NCBI GenBank assembly: GCA_001599815.1
Contig: BCIA01000005.1
Coordinates: 4,534,472-4,598,471, forward strand
Direction of reading: 5' to 3'
DNA: 64,000 bases
Origin: Furcasterigmium furcatum
Taxonomy: Eukaryota > Ascomycota > Sordariomycetes > Glomerellales > Plectosphaerellaceae
Below are positions 1-12,000 of the stretch, piece by piece. Under the pieces are notes generated by a model. It was not told where the DNA came from. It saw nothing but the letters and a program-made list of their open reading frames with translations, and did not search any database. Position numbers and translations under genes: made by a program. The number at the start of each line of letters is the position of its first letter. The first letter of the stretch is position 1.

Positions 1-859
1 GCCACGTGTACAGGATGGCCTTGCAGGCCTCGTCGTCCTCCTCGGAGATGTACTTGAGCTTGTCCTCGCCGCCGACGCGCGCCAGCGAGTCCAGCATGTC
101 CTGGACGGTGACCCTGATGCTCGGCAGGTTGACGGCGCGGTCGTACTTGGGGAGGGCGTCGTCGGAGAGGCTGAGGACGTGGACGAGGTTGTTGATGAGC
201 GTGCGCGGGGAGCAGAGGGCGTGGGCGAAGGCGCGGTCCTTGAGGGGCAGCACGCAGGGGAGGCCCTGCATGGGCTCGCGGATCATGCCGGACAGGAAGG
301 AGGAGGCGGCGGCCGTGGGCTTGCCGGCGCGGACGGAGATGGTGGGCAGGCGGACGATCCAGCCGTTGAGGAAGCCACGGCGCGTGTAGTCGTTGAGGAG
401 GTACTCGCAGATGATCTTCTCGGCGCCGTAGGAGGACTCGGGGGTGGGGTGCGACGTCTCGGTCAGGGGCTCGACGACCTTGCCGCCGTACACGGCCTGG
501 CTGGAGGTGAAGATGACCCTCACGCCGGGGCACTTGGCGCGGAGGGTGTTGAAGAGCGCCCGCGTGGCGTCCAGGTTCACCCTCATGCCCAGCTCGAAGT
601 CGGCCTCCGAGCCGGACGACATGATGCCGTGGAAGACGTACACAGCGTCAAAATCCTTGTCGACGACCTTGTCCGACTCGGTCAGGAGGTCGGCCTTGAT
701 GGACGAGGCATGCTGCGGCCACTTGACGCCCGCGGGGACGGGGGGCTCGTGGATGTCCGTGAGGACGACTGTGTACTTGCCCTGCTCATCGTTGAGGAAG
801 GTCTTAGCCAGGATCTGGCCGACGAAGCCGGCGGCACCGGTGATGAGGATTCTCGGCAT
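1..859 (-). CDS. NAD-dependent epimerase/dehydratase (extended SDR), D-erythronate dehydrogenase-like, 3' end outside window
   Basis: The minus-strand frame opens at the ATG ending at 859 and stays open to the left edge (286 residues visible), so the C-terminus is missing. The first residues, PRILITGAAGFVGQ, give the GxxGxxG dinucleotide-binding turn of a Rossmann fold. SSQAVYGG and, further on, SSYGAEK supply the Ser and the YxxxK pair of extended SDR enzymes. The layout matches the epimerase subgroup often annotated as D-erythronate dehydrogenase, which oxidises a hydroxyl of a sugar acid with NAD. No signal peptide is seen, so it is probably cytosolic. No intron is needed in the visible part. 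The regulator at 1300-3441 lies upstream on the same strand. Family assignment is firm; the substrate is inferred only from resemblance. Confidence 0.85.
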   Translation of the reverse strand, partial: MPRILITGAAGFVGQILAKTFLNDEQGKYTVVLTDIHEPPVPAGVKWPQHASSIKADLLTESDKVVDKDFDAVYVFHGIMSSGSEADFELGMRVNLDATRALFNTLRAKCPGVRVIFTSSQAVYGGKVVEPLTETSHPTPESSYGAEKIICEYLLNDYTRRGFLNGWIVRLPTISVRAGKPTAAASSFLSGMIREPMQGLPCVLPLKDRAFAHALCSPRTLINNLVHVLSLSDDALPKYDRAVNLPSIRVTVQDMLDSLARVGGEDKLKYISEEDDEACKAILYTW

Positions 860-1299
860 GTTGGTGGCTGATTAGGGGAGGAGATGTATGCGACAGCAAT
901 GTGAAAAAGATGCAAGCAAACTGAACTGAACTGAAGAGGAAAGCTGCCGGAATTCTTGCGATGCCCCTCACTACTTTTACTTATTACAGCGCCTCCAGCA
1001 GTTGGAGAACGCGGGGCAGACGGGGGAGCTGCATATTCCTCCGCCGGCATTGTGCAGCTGCTGTGGGGGCAAACCGGAAGTTTCTCCGGCTCCACTCTCC
1101 GCGTGCTCGGCGCCGTCGCCGGCGGGGGGACTCTGCGCTGGCCATGGTCATGCGATGCCTCGGCGTCACGCCGACAGGACCGATGTCACTCATCCGGCAA
1201 TGAGGAAAGCGGGAATCTCAAGTAATTATCACATTATTTACTACCTATGTACACCATGTACGCCCCGAACCACCCGTGCCCGGCCCGGCTGCCCCCAAA
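860..1299. other. Intergenic spacer with 5' flank of the epimerase gene
   Basis: This 440-bp gap lies between the epimerase start and the stop codon of the Zn2Cys6 regulator, both on the minus strand. On the minus strand, the bases just upstream of the epimerase ATG are rich in TTC/CAG runs, as in many fungal 5' leaders. I see no open frame with coding character and no clear TATA box. Confidence 0.5.
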
Positions 1300-3441
1300 T
1301 CAAGTCGACGCCCCCCAGTCGAACTCGCTCTGCGTAAAGTGATTCCCCATAAACGTCTCGTCCGACCCGTACTCCAGCAGCCCGACCAGGCTGTCCAGGT
1401 CCATGTTGTATATCATATCGTGCATGCCCTCGCCCATCTGCTCCGTCGCAAAGTCCGCCGCCGCCCCCGTCCCCCTCCCGGGGTGCTCCATCTTCGGCAC
1501 GTGCTGGTCCGCCGCGCCCCCCGAGGTCCCGTTGGCCGCTCCCCCCGAGGAGTCCTCCGGCGGCGTCACCCGCTGCAGCATCTCCCGGATGCCCGCCACG
1601 ATGAGCCGCGTCAGGTGCTTGTCGCTGACCTGCTCGGCCACCTCCGTCAGCATGTCCGCCGACCGCCGCGTGAGCGAGATGACCTCGGACGTGTTCAGCC
1701 CGAGACCCAGCGCCTGCGAGAGGCTGTCGCCGCCGCGGCCCCATATGATGGCCATCTTGAGGAGGAACGTCGCGCAGAACGCCACCATGGCGTGCGTGAA
1801 CAGCGGCACGCCCTTGAGGTTCCGCCGCAGGTCGCCCTCGGTGAGGATGTGCACGAGCGTGCTCATCGCCGACGAGATGGCCGTCATGGCCGCCTCGCGC
1901 CGATTGAGCCACAGCGGCTCGTTGCTCGGCCACCGCACGCCCCGCAGCGCGAGTGAGTTGAGCTGGAACCGCGCGAAGTGGTAGAACATGACGACGCCCA
2001 GCGACGGGTACGAGCCGATCCCCGCGCTGTCGAGCGACCGCGGCTGCCACACGAGCCGCCACTGCTCGATGGCGATGTTGAACATGCGCAGCTTGTCGAG
2101 GTCCTGCTCGCTCAGGGCCTGGTTCTGGTCGCTGCCGAACTCGAGGTACGCCTCGGACAAGATCTTGAAGAGCGCCACCTGCGCCGAGATGCGGATGTCG
2201 CCCGACGTGAAGGCCGGGCTCTCCAGGAACCGCTCCACGCCCCGGATCGCCGCGTCGTCGTACATGGCCGAGGGGCGGCCGTACAGTATGCTGAAGTGCC
2301 GGTCGCAGACATACAAAGAGTACCATAACCTGACGCGCTCGTGATGCCGGACGTCGCCGTTGAGGAGCTTCTGGTACGACTGGTGGATGTTCATCTCGGC
2401 CGCCATCCGGACGGCTTGGCCGACGAGTCTCCAGCTGAGGTTCGGCAGATAGAAGGCGCCGAGACACAGGCCGCGGACGTCGTCGATGTTCTGGCCTCTG
2501 GCCAGGGCAGCGTTGCTGGCCAGGGAAACGAAGGCGTCGTAGCACCGCTGCAGCGTCTCGGGACAGTCCGGGGAGTGCAGCGCCGCCACCGTGAATACCG
2601 CAGTCGACAGCAGCATTGAGGCCCGGCGGACAGCCTCGAGAGTCTGGTGAGGGAAGATGACTCCGCCCCAGAGCAATGGTTGGTGGTTCTCCATGTATCG
2701 AGTGAAGAGCAGCTCGCCATCCTCGAGGGTGATGATGCCCTTGGCGATGAGATCCTCGTCGATGGGCGTAGTCTGCCGCGAGAAGACGTTGCCGCCGGTG
2801 TTCGAGTCACTCGCCCGTGTAAGCTCGTACAGGTTCCTCATGGGCGCCGGAACCAGTCCGGGGTCATCGTTTGGTCTCTCGGGGGACTGCTGTCGAGACC
2901 CCCTCATGTCGATGGGGGCAATGACAGCATTGGACACGCTCCCGAGGGCCGAGTCGGTAGGACTAGTTGATGCGGCCTTTACCGTATCAGCGTTGAAGTT
3001 TGCCAGATCGGGCAGCTTGTCCCGCTGGAGCAGCGTGGCCACGGCCGCCTGGAGCTGGCTGATCTGCGCCATTGCCTGGGTCTTCCAGCTGCGTGACGGT
3101 CAGCATCGAGTAGCATAGTAGTAGTCAAGTAGGAGGCGGCGGGTCACTCACGCGGCGTCTTCATCGAGTATCCTCTGAGCGGGATCGTGAGGCATGCACT
3201 CGATGCCGCTGCGGAGGCATCGTGCGCACGCGAGCTCACCCCGCCTCACCTCGCATCGTATCTTGAGTCTCTTACACTCCGAGCCTGCGGCATAGGAAGA
3301 TGGTTAGTTCGCTCGGGCAACGGCCTCGCAGGGGGACCGGGTCCTCTCACAGGCTCTCACTCTCGGCCCACGGGGCCCCCGGGGCCGGGGGGCGGCGAAG
3401 CTGCCGGAGGTTTCGGCGCGAGAGGATCCTTTCTCGGACAT
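1300..3441 (-). CDS. Zn2Cys6 fungal-specific transcription factor (3 exons, 670 aa)
   Basis: Exons on the minus strand are 3441-3351, 3284-3152 and 3088-1300; phases close exactly and give 670 residues. The first intron splits the first zinc-binding Cys codon (T|GC). Once joined, residues 31-60 read C-x2-C-x6-C-x8-C-x2-C-x6-C, the classical binuclear zinc cluster (Cys31, 34, 41, 50, 53, 60). A basic Pro/Arg-rich stretch precedes it. A short helical segment (AQISQLQAAVATLLQ) follows and may be the dimerisation coil. The middle region carries the fungal_trans regulatory domain, recognisable by RLVGQAVRMAAEMNIH and ERVRLWYSLYVCDRHFS. It probably acts in the nucleus on nearby or unlinked promoters. 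The adjacent oxidoreductase genes on the same strand make it a candidate local regulator, which is inference. Confidence 0.9.
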
Positions 3442-4125
3442 GTTCAGGTCATCGAACGCCGGACGGGCGGGCTGGCGACCGGATTCTCGGAGCTCGGAGG
3501 TGATATCACCAATGCAGAGGACCAGAGCGGCAATTCTCCGAGGGGATATGCGTGCGGAGGGGGAGAAGAGGAGTTGACGGCCGGTTCTTTGGGGAAAAAC
3601 CTCGAGTTTAGTGTGGTGTTGTTGGGGCGGCACAGGTGACACAAACTGGGGATGATGCAGCGAGCGCATGCGGGGAACGTGCCCCCTGAATCCCAGTGGA
3701 CAGGATGGAAAATCCTGGAGTGCGGAGATGCCCTTGGAGCACGCTGACTTGCCCGCCAGGCCTGACTTGGGCAAAGCCCTGAGGCCCTGGACCCCGTCCT
3801 GTGGTGAGAAAAGGGTAAAGCTCTGGGACTTGATGGGGGGCTAACAGGCTAGCACGTCCAGCTGCCCCTCCTATATTCCGGGTTTAACCAAGAAACGGAA
3901 AGCCGAGAGGCTGATGGAACCCCAGCGAGTACGACTACGTGGGGGTCAACGAGTGTCTGGCCCTGCTGGATGGATGATTCCCGGACCACAGACCCTCCCG
4001 AGTCCGCATGGTCGAAGCACGAGAAGGAATGGATCAGACGGCATCATGGGATGAAAACTTGTATGGATTAGATTGATTCACCCTTCCCCAAGTTGCCTCT
4101 GATTAGTATTCCCGAGCAAGCAGAC
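3442..4125. other. Intergenic spacer, 5' flank of the Zn2Cys6 gene
   Basis: This is 684 bp between the regulator's ATG and the stop codon of the 2-hydroxyacid dehydrogenase gene. The minus-strand open frame that continues upstream of the regulator's start has no family resemblance and is probably leader sequence. No repeat or RNA gene was seen. Confidence 0.4.
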
Positions 4126-5353
4126 TCAGCCCAGGGAGGCCTGCTCCTGAACCCGAGTGAGCAGCTTGCCGGTGGTCACGCTGCTCTTCATGTTCTCCAG
4201 CACAAGCAGCTCCATCGATTCCTGTTTTGACGTGGCACATTAGCAGGGGTGGCGAGCCGGGACCAGGAACCTTGACTCACCCTTGTCTCCATGGTCATGG
4301 TGCCGATATGGGGTAAGAGAAACGCCCTGGGGTTGGCGACGAGCCCGGGATGGACCTGGGGCTCGTTCTCGAACACGTCCAGCCCTACACTCCAGATCCG
4401 GTCTCCGTCGTCGAGGGCCTCCACGAGCGCGGCCTCGTCGATGAGCTTCCCGCGCGCGGTGTTGACGATCGTGACGCCCCTCTTCATCCTGGCCAGCTCC
4501 GCCTTGCCGATGATGTGCTCCGTGGACTTGTTCAGGCTCAGGTTGAGGCTGAAGACGTCGCTCGTCGACAGCAGCGTCTCAAAGTCCACGTACTCGGCGC
4601 CTGCTTCGAGTTCCGGCGACAGGCGGCTGCGGTTGTAGTACTGGATCTTCATCCCGAAGGCCCGGGCGCGCGCCGCCACGGCGCGGCCGATGCTGCCCAT
4701 TCCCAGGATGCCCAGGACCTTGCCATGCGGATCGTGCGCCATGGGCAGTGTCGTCTTGCCCCATTGACCTTGTCGCAGCGCGGTGAGTGAGATGTTTGCC
4801 AGTCGGAGGGCGCCCAGCATCAAGAAGATGGCCGTGTCTGCGGTTGCGCCGTCAACAGCCTGAGGCGTGTTCGAAATCTGAATACCTGATGCTGCCATTA
4901 GCCACTGGAAAGTCGTGAGGACCCAATCTCTCAGTAGTAATACCCTTCTTGGTGCACGCGGCGACGTCGATGTTGTCGTATCCGGCCCCGTTGTGGCAGA
5001 TGTACTTCAATGATGCCGGGAGGTGGCCGACGAGCTCTTCATCGAACGGGCCCGTGAACTGAAACTCATGAGCTTCCATAAGAGCAACGCGGCCTGTCCA
5101 TGAACATACCTTCACAGAGTCATTACTGCGGTAGAGCGCAACGATATCGGCAAACTCGCCAGCATCACACCGTCGGATGAATTCCTCCCTAGAACCGCTT
5201 CGGAATTCCTGCCTGAGTTAGATGATATCCTCCACAAGAACTGGTGAGTCTCACCTTGAGCTGAGTCACTCCCTCAACCTTCTTCAAGTCTTGCCATTGC
5301 TGCTCGACAAAGTAGAGGTCTCCGATGAGGAGAAGGGCACCGGTTGCACTCAT
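4126..5353 (-). CDS. D-isomer-specific 2-hydroxyacid dehydrogenase (5 exons, 337 aa)
   Basis: Minus-strand exons are 5353-5255, 5208-5110, 5058-4944, 4885-4281 and 4221-4126; phases agree and total 338 codons including the stop. The protein has the two-lobed D-2-hydroxyacid dehydrogenase plan, with a substrate-binding lobe at the N-terminus (HNGAGYDNIDV near residues 86-96) and an inserted NAD(P) lobe. The nucleotide turn is GMGSIG at 166-171. The catalytic set is present: Arg249 in NTARGKLIDE, Glu279 in FENEP and His297 in PHIGT. It is close to the glyoxylate/hydroxypyruvate reductase branch, which interconverts 2-oxo acids and D-2-hydroxy acids. The protein is probably cytosolic. All introns are 43-59 nt. 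It is flanked on the same strand by the Zn2Cys6 gene and the MDR oxidoreductase. The substrate is not determined by sequence. Confidence 0.92.
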
Positions 5354-5761
5354 GCTAGGCAATAATCAGAGCGTAGAAACGATAGGTTGCAAGCTAGTTA
5401 AACGTAAAAGTCAATGAACAAGAGGTATATTGATGTGCGTTCTTGACTCTCGCTCCTCGATGTCGCGGACCTTTTCCGGGGAGTACTGAGGGGTCTCCGG
5501 TGTCTTTGCCGGTACCTGCGGGTTTGTTTCCGATGCGGGGTGGAGCCCGCGCACAACGCGGCGTTCAGTCAGACGAAAGCCGGGGAAATGCCCAGGGTTG
5601 AGTCTGGTTGCACGACAGATGAGATAATAGGAATTTTGTTCATTAGGAAGTCTTAGACGATTCCGGTCGGCAGTTCTGGTAGGCAGTTCTGGTAGGCACA
5701 TCATGCAACTCTGTCTATTGCACTGGGACGGACACACGCTTGAGAAACAGAAGAACTCGCT
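5354..5761. other. Intergenic spacer between the 2-hydroxyacid dehydrogenase and MDR genes
   Basis: These 408 bp contain a minus-strand open frame of 108 codons (5411-5737) that resembles nothing I know. A short direct duplication, gtaggcagttctg, occurs near 5679-5700. This is probably the promoter and leader of the dehydrogenase. Confidence 0.4.
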
Positions 5762-6910
5762 CTAGGCCTTCACTCCCTCAGTGTCAGCAATTCGAACGAC
5801 CATCTTCTTCCCACGAACAGACCCGTCCCTCAATCCCTTCAGTGCGGCCTCAAGGCCGCCCAGCCCTCCCTCGACGACTTGATGCGGATGCGGTGTGAAC
5901 CAGCCCTCGGCGAGTCCTCTGGCGAAGGCCTGGCCCCAGACGAGACCGAGAAGCTTCTCGTGCTCTGCACCGCCGCTGACCGTCCCGACGCTCGTGACCA
6001 CAACGTCCACGCTCTTGTCGGGTTCCGCCACAATCCCGGGAAGAACGATGGTCACGCGAGGTTTGCGGCCATGCCCGTCAGGCGGCCCGGCAACCACGTC
6101 GGCCAACAGCTTGACGGTCTTGGACTCTGACACGCAGTCATACGCGTCATACGCCCGGCCGTCCGCAATGCCGGCATCCTTGACGGCGTTCTTGATCGCG
6201 TCGACCAGCTCTGCATCCGACTTGTAGGCCGTATAGTCCACCAGCCGGTCCCCCTTGTCCGGGCTCAGGAAGGGCACGACGAAGTCGCTGTTCTTGCTCC
6301 CCACGGCGATGACGGGGTGGATGTTGGCGAACTTGGCGAGCTTGATTCCGTACGCGCCGACGGCCGTGCTCGCGCCGTAGATGACCAGCGGCCGCCGCGT
6401 GTCCTCCTTGCCGGCCTTCTTGGCAGCCTTGTCCCAGGGGGACGGGAACTCGAGGTCGTGAAACAGCGCGACGGCCGCGGTGTATGCGGCCAGCGGGATC
6501 GTCGCCGCCTCCTCGTAGGACAGGGCCTCGGGTATGGGAAACGTCAGGTACTGCGGCGCGATGGCGTACTCGGCGAAGGACCCCGCAGGCGCGCGCATGA
6601 CGTGGAACGCCGCGACGCGGTCGCCCTCGTGGACGCCGTGGACGCCGGGCCCGAGGGATGCGACCGTGCCGGCAATGTCGTCGCCGGAGTTGGCGGTCTC
6701 TTTCAGCCAAAATGGGACCTTCCAGTCTTTCGGGTTCGTGCCTGAGTACGGTCAGAGTCATGTGTGCTTCTGACGCGTTATGAACTGAGTGTACGAACCC
6801 GAGACGACAACCTTGATGAGAACCTCACCGGGGCCGGGTTTAGGGATGGGCGAGTCGACGATCTTGACAGACGTGTTCTCGTCAACAACTGCTTCTTTCA
6901 TCGTCGCCAT
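5762..6910 (-). CDS. Zinc-binding-type (MDR) alcohol dehydrogenase/enoyl reductase-like oxidoreductase (2 exons, 363 aa)
   Basis: Exons 6910-6799 and 6741-5762 join inside a Gly codon (G|GC), giving 363 residues. The N-terminus shows the GroES-like start of medium-chain dehydrogenases: PIPKPGPGEVLIKVVVSG, then TNPKDWK and GDDIAGTV, followed by GPGVHGVHEGDRVAAF. The cofactor lobe has VIYGASTAVGAYGIKLAK, the usual NADP-binding turn of this group. I do not see the Cys/His ligands of the structural zinc, so despite the family name it is likely zinc-independent, like the toxD/trans-enoyl-reductase-like group common near fungal metabolic genes. It is probably a cytosolic NADPH-dependent reductase of a small carbonyl or enoyl substrate. 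TATA-like AT-rich sequence occurs near 7031-7040, upstream of the start. The substrate is unknown. Confidence 0.9.
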
Positions 6911-7718
6911 GATGATGATGCAGGAGATGGAGCGTCGCTTGAGTGTGGTGTTTATAAATGAAGAGGTGAGTCGAAAGTCTGAAATGCCGTTCAAGTGCAA
7001 CTCTGTGAAAGGTTGAGAGGTGTGATCTCAAGTATATATTGCAATGATGAATAATTAGGTAGTCTACACTCAACGAAAGAGTGCTATCGGGGGGTTCGAG
7101 GAGCCCGACGTGGATGAGGGACTAATGTCGTGCTTTGGAGAGGGGTCTTGGCGTCCAGTATGTGGCTTGCCCCAGCAGGAGAACCACGGTGAATTAGTAA
7201 TGAGAGAGACGCGATGCTGGAAACTTATGGGCTCTTCCGGGTCAAATGTTCCAGCTTTCTGCCTGAGATGCCGTCCTTGGAGTTCTGGTGAACGGATTAC
7301 TGGTTAGTGGCCAGATTCCGTGGTAATCGTTTTCCGCCACGTTGCAAGGCCGCCACACCACCTGGCCAAATTGTTGGTGATCGACTCTAGCACTGCGTCG
7401 GCAGCATGAATTGCTGCAATATCTCTGTTCTGAGATTCCTGAGTCTGGATCCCTTGTTAGAGCTGATATTATCAGATGATGCAGTGCCTGCGCTCATGCA
7501 TACACTCATGTCAGCAACGGGGCATCGGTCCGGAAGCCACAGGGTCCGAGTCAAAGTGCTCATCAAAGGTGCCCGGTCTCCTAACTATCCCTGGGTAAAA
7601 CATTCAGTCGGTCGACACTGCAGTTGAGCGGATGGTGAAAACGACAAATGAACTCTCTTGTCTAGCCCGCCGACCCGGTATATGTACACGGTGTTCCTGT
7701 TCCCTTGAAATTTCGCGT
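6911..7718. other. Intergenic spacer between the MDR and NDUFB8 genes
   Basis: These 808 bp hold the 5' flank of the MDR gene and the 3' flank of NDUFB8. TTTATAAA (6951-6958) and TATATATT (7033-7040) are AT-rich candidate core elements for the minus-strand MDR gene, but the first is too close to its ATG to be a normal TATA box. No coding signal was found. Confidence 0.4.
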
Positions 7719-8398
7719 TTACGGATCCTCGTCGCCCTCCATCCTGGCCTGAGAAATGTTAGCACAAGCAAGAACGAGAAGGGGGATCGCCATTTGGACA
7801 TACCCTCACGGCACCAGCGCCGCCCAGCTCCCTTGCCAAACCACCCTCGAACTCCCTCGGGTATGTCACCTTGTCAGGATAGGTCACGTAGACGGCGCCG
7901 AGGACGGTGAAGAGGGCGAGACAGAAAGTGCCGACCATGATGGCGCCCTGGCCGGGGCTGGTCCATGTGTAGTCGTAGGGGGAGAAGATGCCGAGCATGT
8001 CGTTGTCTTCGTGGACGGGCTCGCCGAAGTTGCGCCTCTCCTGCTTGTCCCACCAGTCGCCGTAGGGGTCGCGGTGCTGGCGCTTGATGAAGGGGGGGTT
8101 GATGTAACCGCCGTTCTGTGCCGTTCAACCATCGTCAGCCTTCAATTCCAGCAGCCGGGCTTCCATATCACCATCCCGCTCGGAGAGCACTGACCATTTC
8201 GGGGTCCTGGGCCGCGTTGGGCACGGGGTAGTCGGGGTACTTCTCGTCGAGGGTCTTCTTGTCGTTGATGCCATCGGGGAAGAAGGTACGCTGCTGGATC
8301 GAGGGCAGTCGTCGGGCGGCGGGAGCGGCAAAGGCAGAGCCGGCGCTGCGGAGGGTCGAGACCCGCGCGATTCGTCGGGACAGCATCTGGGCAGCCAT
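7719..8398 (-). CDS. NADH:ubiquinone oxidoreductase (complex I) accessory subunit NDUFB8/ASHI (3 exons, 181 aa)
   Basis: Exons 8398-8195, 8115-7804 and 7748-7719 join in phase 0 to 181 residues. The Arg- and Ala-rich N-terminus (MLSRRIARVSTLRSAG) looks like a mitochondrial presequence. The core contains YPVPNAAQDPEM, then RQHRDPYGDWWDKQERRNFG and the segment ending in MLGIFSPYDYTW, which are characteristic of the ASHI/NDUFB8 family. One membrane span follows (AIMVGTFCLALFTVLGAVYV). The family sits in the distal membrane arm of complex I and is not catalytic. The ATG at 8398 is chosen because the presequence starts there; the frame upstream is open but lies in the leader. The gene is divergent from the SWR1 gene. 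Confidence 0.93.
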
Positions 8399-9031
8399 TG
8401 AGGCGTCGGTCAGCGCAGCCGGGACGCAATTTCGAGGGAGAGTCCTTACCGTGGCCGAATGAAGGTCTCGATGCGGCCCAATGGCTTTGCTAGGATGCGT
8501 GAATGCTTGGTTTTGGCGGCTCGGAGTCGTTGACGATGATGGGTTCGCGATGGTGTGGACCACCAAGCAGGATGTGTTTGTGCCTGAGGCAGCAGGTTCG
8601 GACAGTGGGCTACCGGCCGGCAGCCAACAGGCAAGCTCCCTTTGTCATCCGCTCGTCCCTCGAGGCTCATTGCCTCTCCGGGTCTAGCGCGCCTCTGCCG
8701 GCACCTGCACCTGACAGCAGCTGACAAAGCTCCGAGGTCGCGTTGTTGCTGGCACAAACAGTCGAACTGAAGGGAGCTGTTGGCACTCGTCGTCGACTGG
8801 ACCATCCGGCGTCTCGTCATCGCAAAATCTCCAGCATCAAACTTTTTGCTGGGAACAGCCGAAATCAGCACGTTTTCCGTCGCAGCCAACGAAGCAGAGT
8901 CGCGAGCATGCTCAGACCTCGAACACGACTTTTCTGAATCCCCACGCATCTCCCGACCCTACTTTTATCCCGTCAAATGCACATTTCGTCGAGATCACGG
9001 CCCTCTCCCCTTCTCTCGCCCTGTTGCTATT
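8399..9031. promoter_or_regulatory. Shared intergenic region between divergent NDUFB8 and SWR1 genes
   Basis: These 633 bp separate the two start codons and must hold both promoters. The plus-strand frame of SWR1 is open upstream of the chosen ATG to about 8780, but that extension (84 codons) has no family resemblance. No clear TATA box is visible, as expected for housekeeping genes. Confidence 0.5.
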
Positions 9032-12000
9032 ATGCCCCAGACCGCGTCGCCCGACACCGCGCAACACCTCGAGGCCCCCCTGTCCCCCCAACACGACCAA
9101 AAAAACGCGCCATCCGAGCCTGAGAGGCCCGGCCAAGTCGATACTGCCATTGACGACTCCTCTTCCGAGCTCAGCGATGTCGACCTGACGACAAACGGCC
9201 TCGAGGACCTCGAAAATGCCCCACCACTCGACATCCTCGAGGAACCCCCGTCCAAGAGGAGACGCACACAGACCCCGCCGCCTGCCCTGAACCGCAACGG
9301 GACGAAGATAGAGTCTCCGCCCTGGAAGAAGGCGTCCGCGGACGGCCCGACGACCTACTTGCAGGATGGCAAGCGGAAGTCGGGACGCATCAACCTCATC
9401 CCCCTCGAGCACCAACCGCCATCGGATCGGAGGACGACGCGCCGGGCCCATCACGAGTCACATGCCAGCCCGCCGTCGAAGAGCAGCCGCGCTCAAACAA
9501 ATGGCTCTGCGTCCGTCAGTCGCCGCAAGTCCACCTCCGACACCGTCCACACCCCGAAGTCTGCCACCAAGAAGGGGCCCGCACCGAAGCAGGCTGCCCA
9601 GGCAGCGAGGGCCCCCCGTACATCATTATCCCGACCCTCCCGCAAGCGCAGCTCCTCGCCCAGCTCGCAACCGACCAGGCAGTCAACACGCGCTCGCCGA
9701 CCCGCACGTGCCTCCCTCGATGCAGATGCGACGCAGCAACCCGTCAGCCCGAGCCGACCTCGCGTGTGGCTGCGACCCAAGCCCGGCACAATCCCACTCG
9801 TCCACCCCGACCAGGTGCCGAAGCGGTCGAAGCTCGGTCCTAGCTTCGAGGAATACTGGGAACACTCCAAGGATATCCCCGTGGAGGACGGCGGGTTCCT
9901 CATCGCGGACGAGACGTATACGGACGAGCAGGCACGCCAGGATGCATCGGCGATAGCACGGATCGAAGAAGCGACACAGCCCGGCGGCATCCTTTCGACA
10001 GAACGATGCTCTGCCTTTGTTCCGGATCCAGAGGAGGAGCCCGCGCGTCAATGGGCTCAACTGGACCACCTTGTCCGGGCAGCGACCAACTTCCGCAAAC
10101 TGATGCTGGCAGAACAACAACGCCATCGGTTACAAGCCAAGAAAGTGGCCGAGGCATGTCGCGACGCGTGGCTTCGACGCCAGCCAAAGTCAGCCGAGGA
10201 ACTGGAGGCCGAGCGGCGAGATGCCTGGATCGCCAGGTACCGCTTGGTCGTGAGGAGCATGTACGGGACATGGGAGAACGTGCGTGCCGAGATCAACCGA
10301 CGGAGATTACTGGAATGGGAGGCCGAGGAGCAGAAGCGAATCAAAACGGCTCTCAACGAGGCCGTTAACCTTTCCGAACAAAAACTCCAGGCCCAGCGAG
10401 CCCAGCTCGACTCCGAAGAGGACGAAGAGGAAGAGCTTGACGATGATAGCGATGCAGCCTCTGGCTCAGGTGACGACGAGAACGAGTCTAACAAGGGCTC
10501 GGACAACGACGACGATATGACTTCTTCAGACGAAGACGAGGAAGGCGGCGACGTGTCAATGGATGCCGCCGACGAAGGCCTCACGCAGGAACAGCTACTC
10601 GCAAAGTATTCCAACCTTCCGGACCTTCGCAAGGCAGAAGAAGATGCGGATGCCGATGGAACGACTAATATGACATCCGATGGTGGCCATGACGACTCTT
10701 CAGACGAATCGATCGACATGGACGACGACATGGGCTCGACAGAAGACGAGAGCGACGAGGACGAGTCCATGGGTGACGACGAAAGCGACGAGGAAGAACC
10801 GGCAGGGCTGGTGGGCATGCTTTTTGGCCGGGCCGAGCTCGCGAAGATCAAGCAAGATGCCACGGATGAGGATGTCCGCACTGATGACATAGCATCGCCA
10901 GCGGCCGAGGACAGAGTCCTCCCCAACGGAACCGCCAACGGAGAAGATGCACCGTCTCCACTACCGCAGGATGAAGACCCCGACGACGAGCCACAGCTCG
11001 TGCTTATGCCGGATGAGGAGCCGGCCGGGGTACCTCCTGTTCCACCCTCGGCTGAGGTCCCAGACGACGGAACAGCACGAGATGAAGGAGACGAAGATCG
11101 GCCCTTGACGAACGGTGTCAGCCATCACTCCCCCGCCCCTGGTGACACTTCTGCACACCCGACATCCATCCCCGACACCACCGAGGATATTGAAATGGCA
11201 GATGTGCCCGCCGAATCAACCCCAGAGGTCAAGATCACTTCCGTCCACGACAACGAGAAACTCGTCGGTCCTGACACCAACGGGGCCTCGGCCCCCCCGA
11301 GCACTGCAAGGAGCCAGTCTCCCCCAACGTCGGAGACGAAGCGGTCAGATGCGGAAACCGCGTCCTTGACCCCTGGAGCCAAAGACGTGTCGAGTAGATC
11401 TGTCTCGCCCAACACCGCCGCCGCTTGGACGCCGAAGACGGAGGTGCCGTTTCTTCTTCGTGGCACGCTCAGAGAGTACCAGCACTACGGCCTGGACTGG
11501 CTGGCTGGACTCTATTCCAACAACACCAACGGTATCCTGGCAGATGAGATGGGACTCGGCAAAACGATCCAGACCATTGCCTTGCTGGCACACCTTGCCG
11601 CCCACCATGAAGTCTGGGGCCCGCATCTCGTTATTGTACCAACCAGCGTCATGCTGAACTGGGAGATGGAGTTCAAGAAGTGGTGTCCTGGGTTCAAAAT
11701 CCTCGCTTATTACGGCACCCAGGAAGAGAGGAAGCGCAAGCGCGCCGGTTGGTCGAACGACGACCACTGGAACGTCTGCATCACCTCTTACCAACTCGTG
11801 CTTCAAGACCAGCAGGTCTTCAAGCGGCGGCGCTGGCACTTTATGATTCTCGACGAAGCGCACAATATCAAGAACTTCAAGTCTCAGAGGTGGCAGACTC
11901 TTCTCGGCTTCAACACCCAGGCCAGGCTGCTCCTGACCGGAACACCACTGCAAAACAACCTGACGGAACTCTGGTCACTGCTCTTCTTTCTCATGCCTTC

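Noticed and set aside
8780..9031. Longer N-terminus for SWR1
   Set aside because: The 84-codon in-frame extension shows no resemblance to SWR1 proteins and overlaps the divergent promoter; the ATG at 9032 gives a typical disordered Swr1 start.
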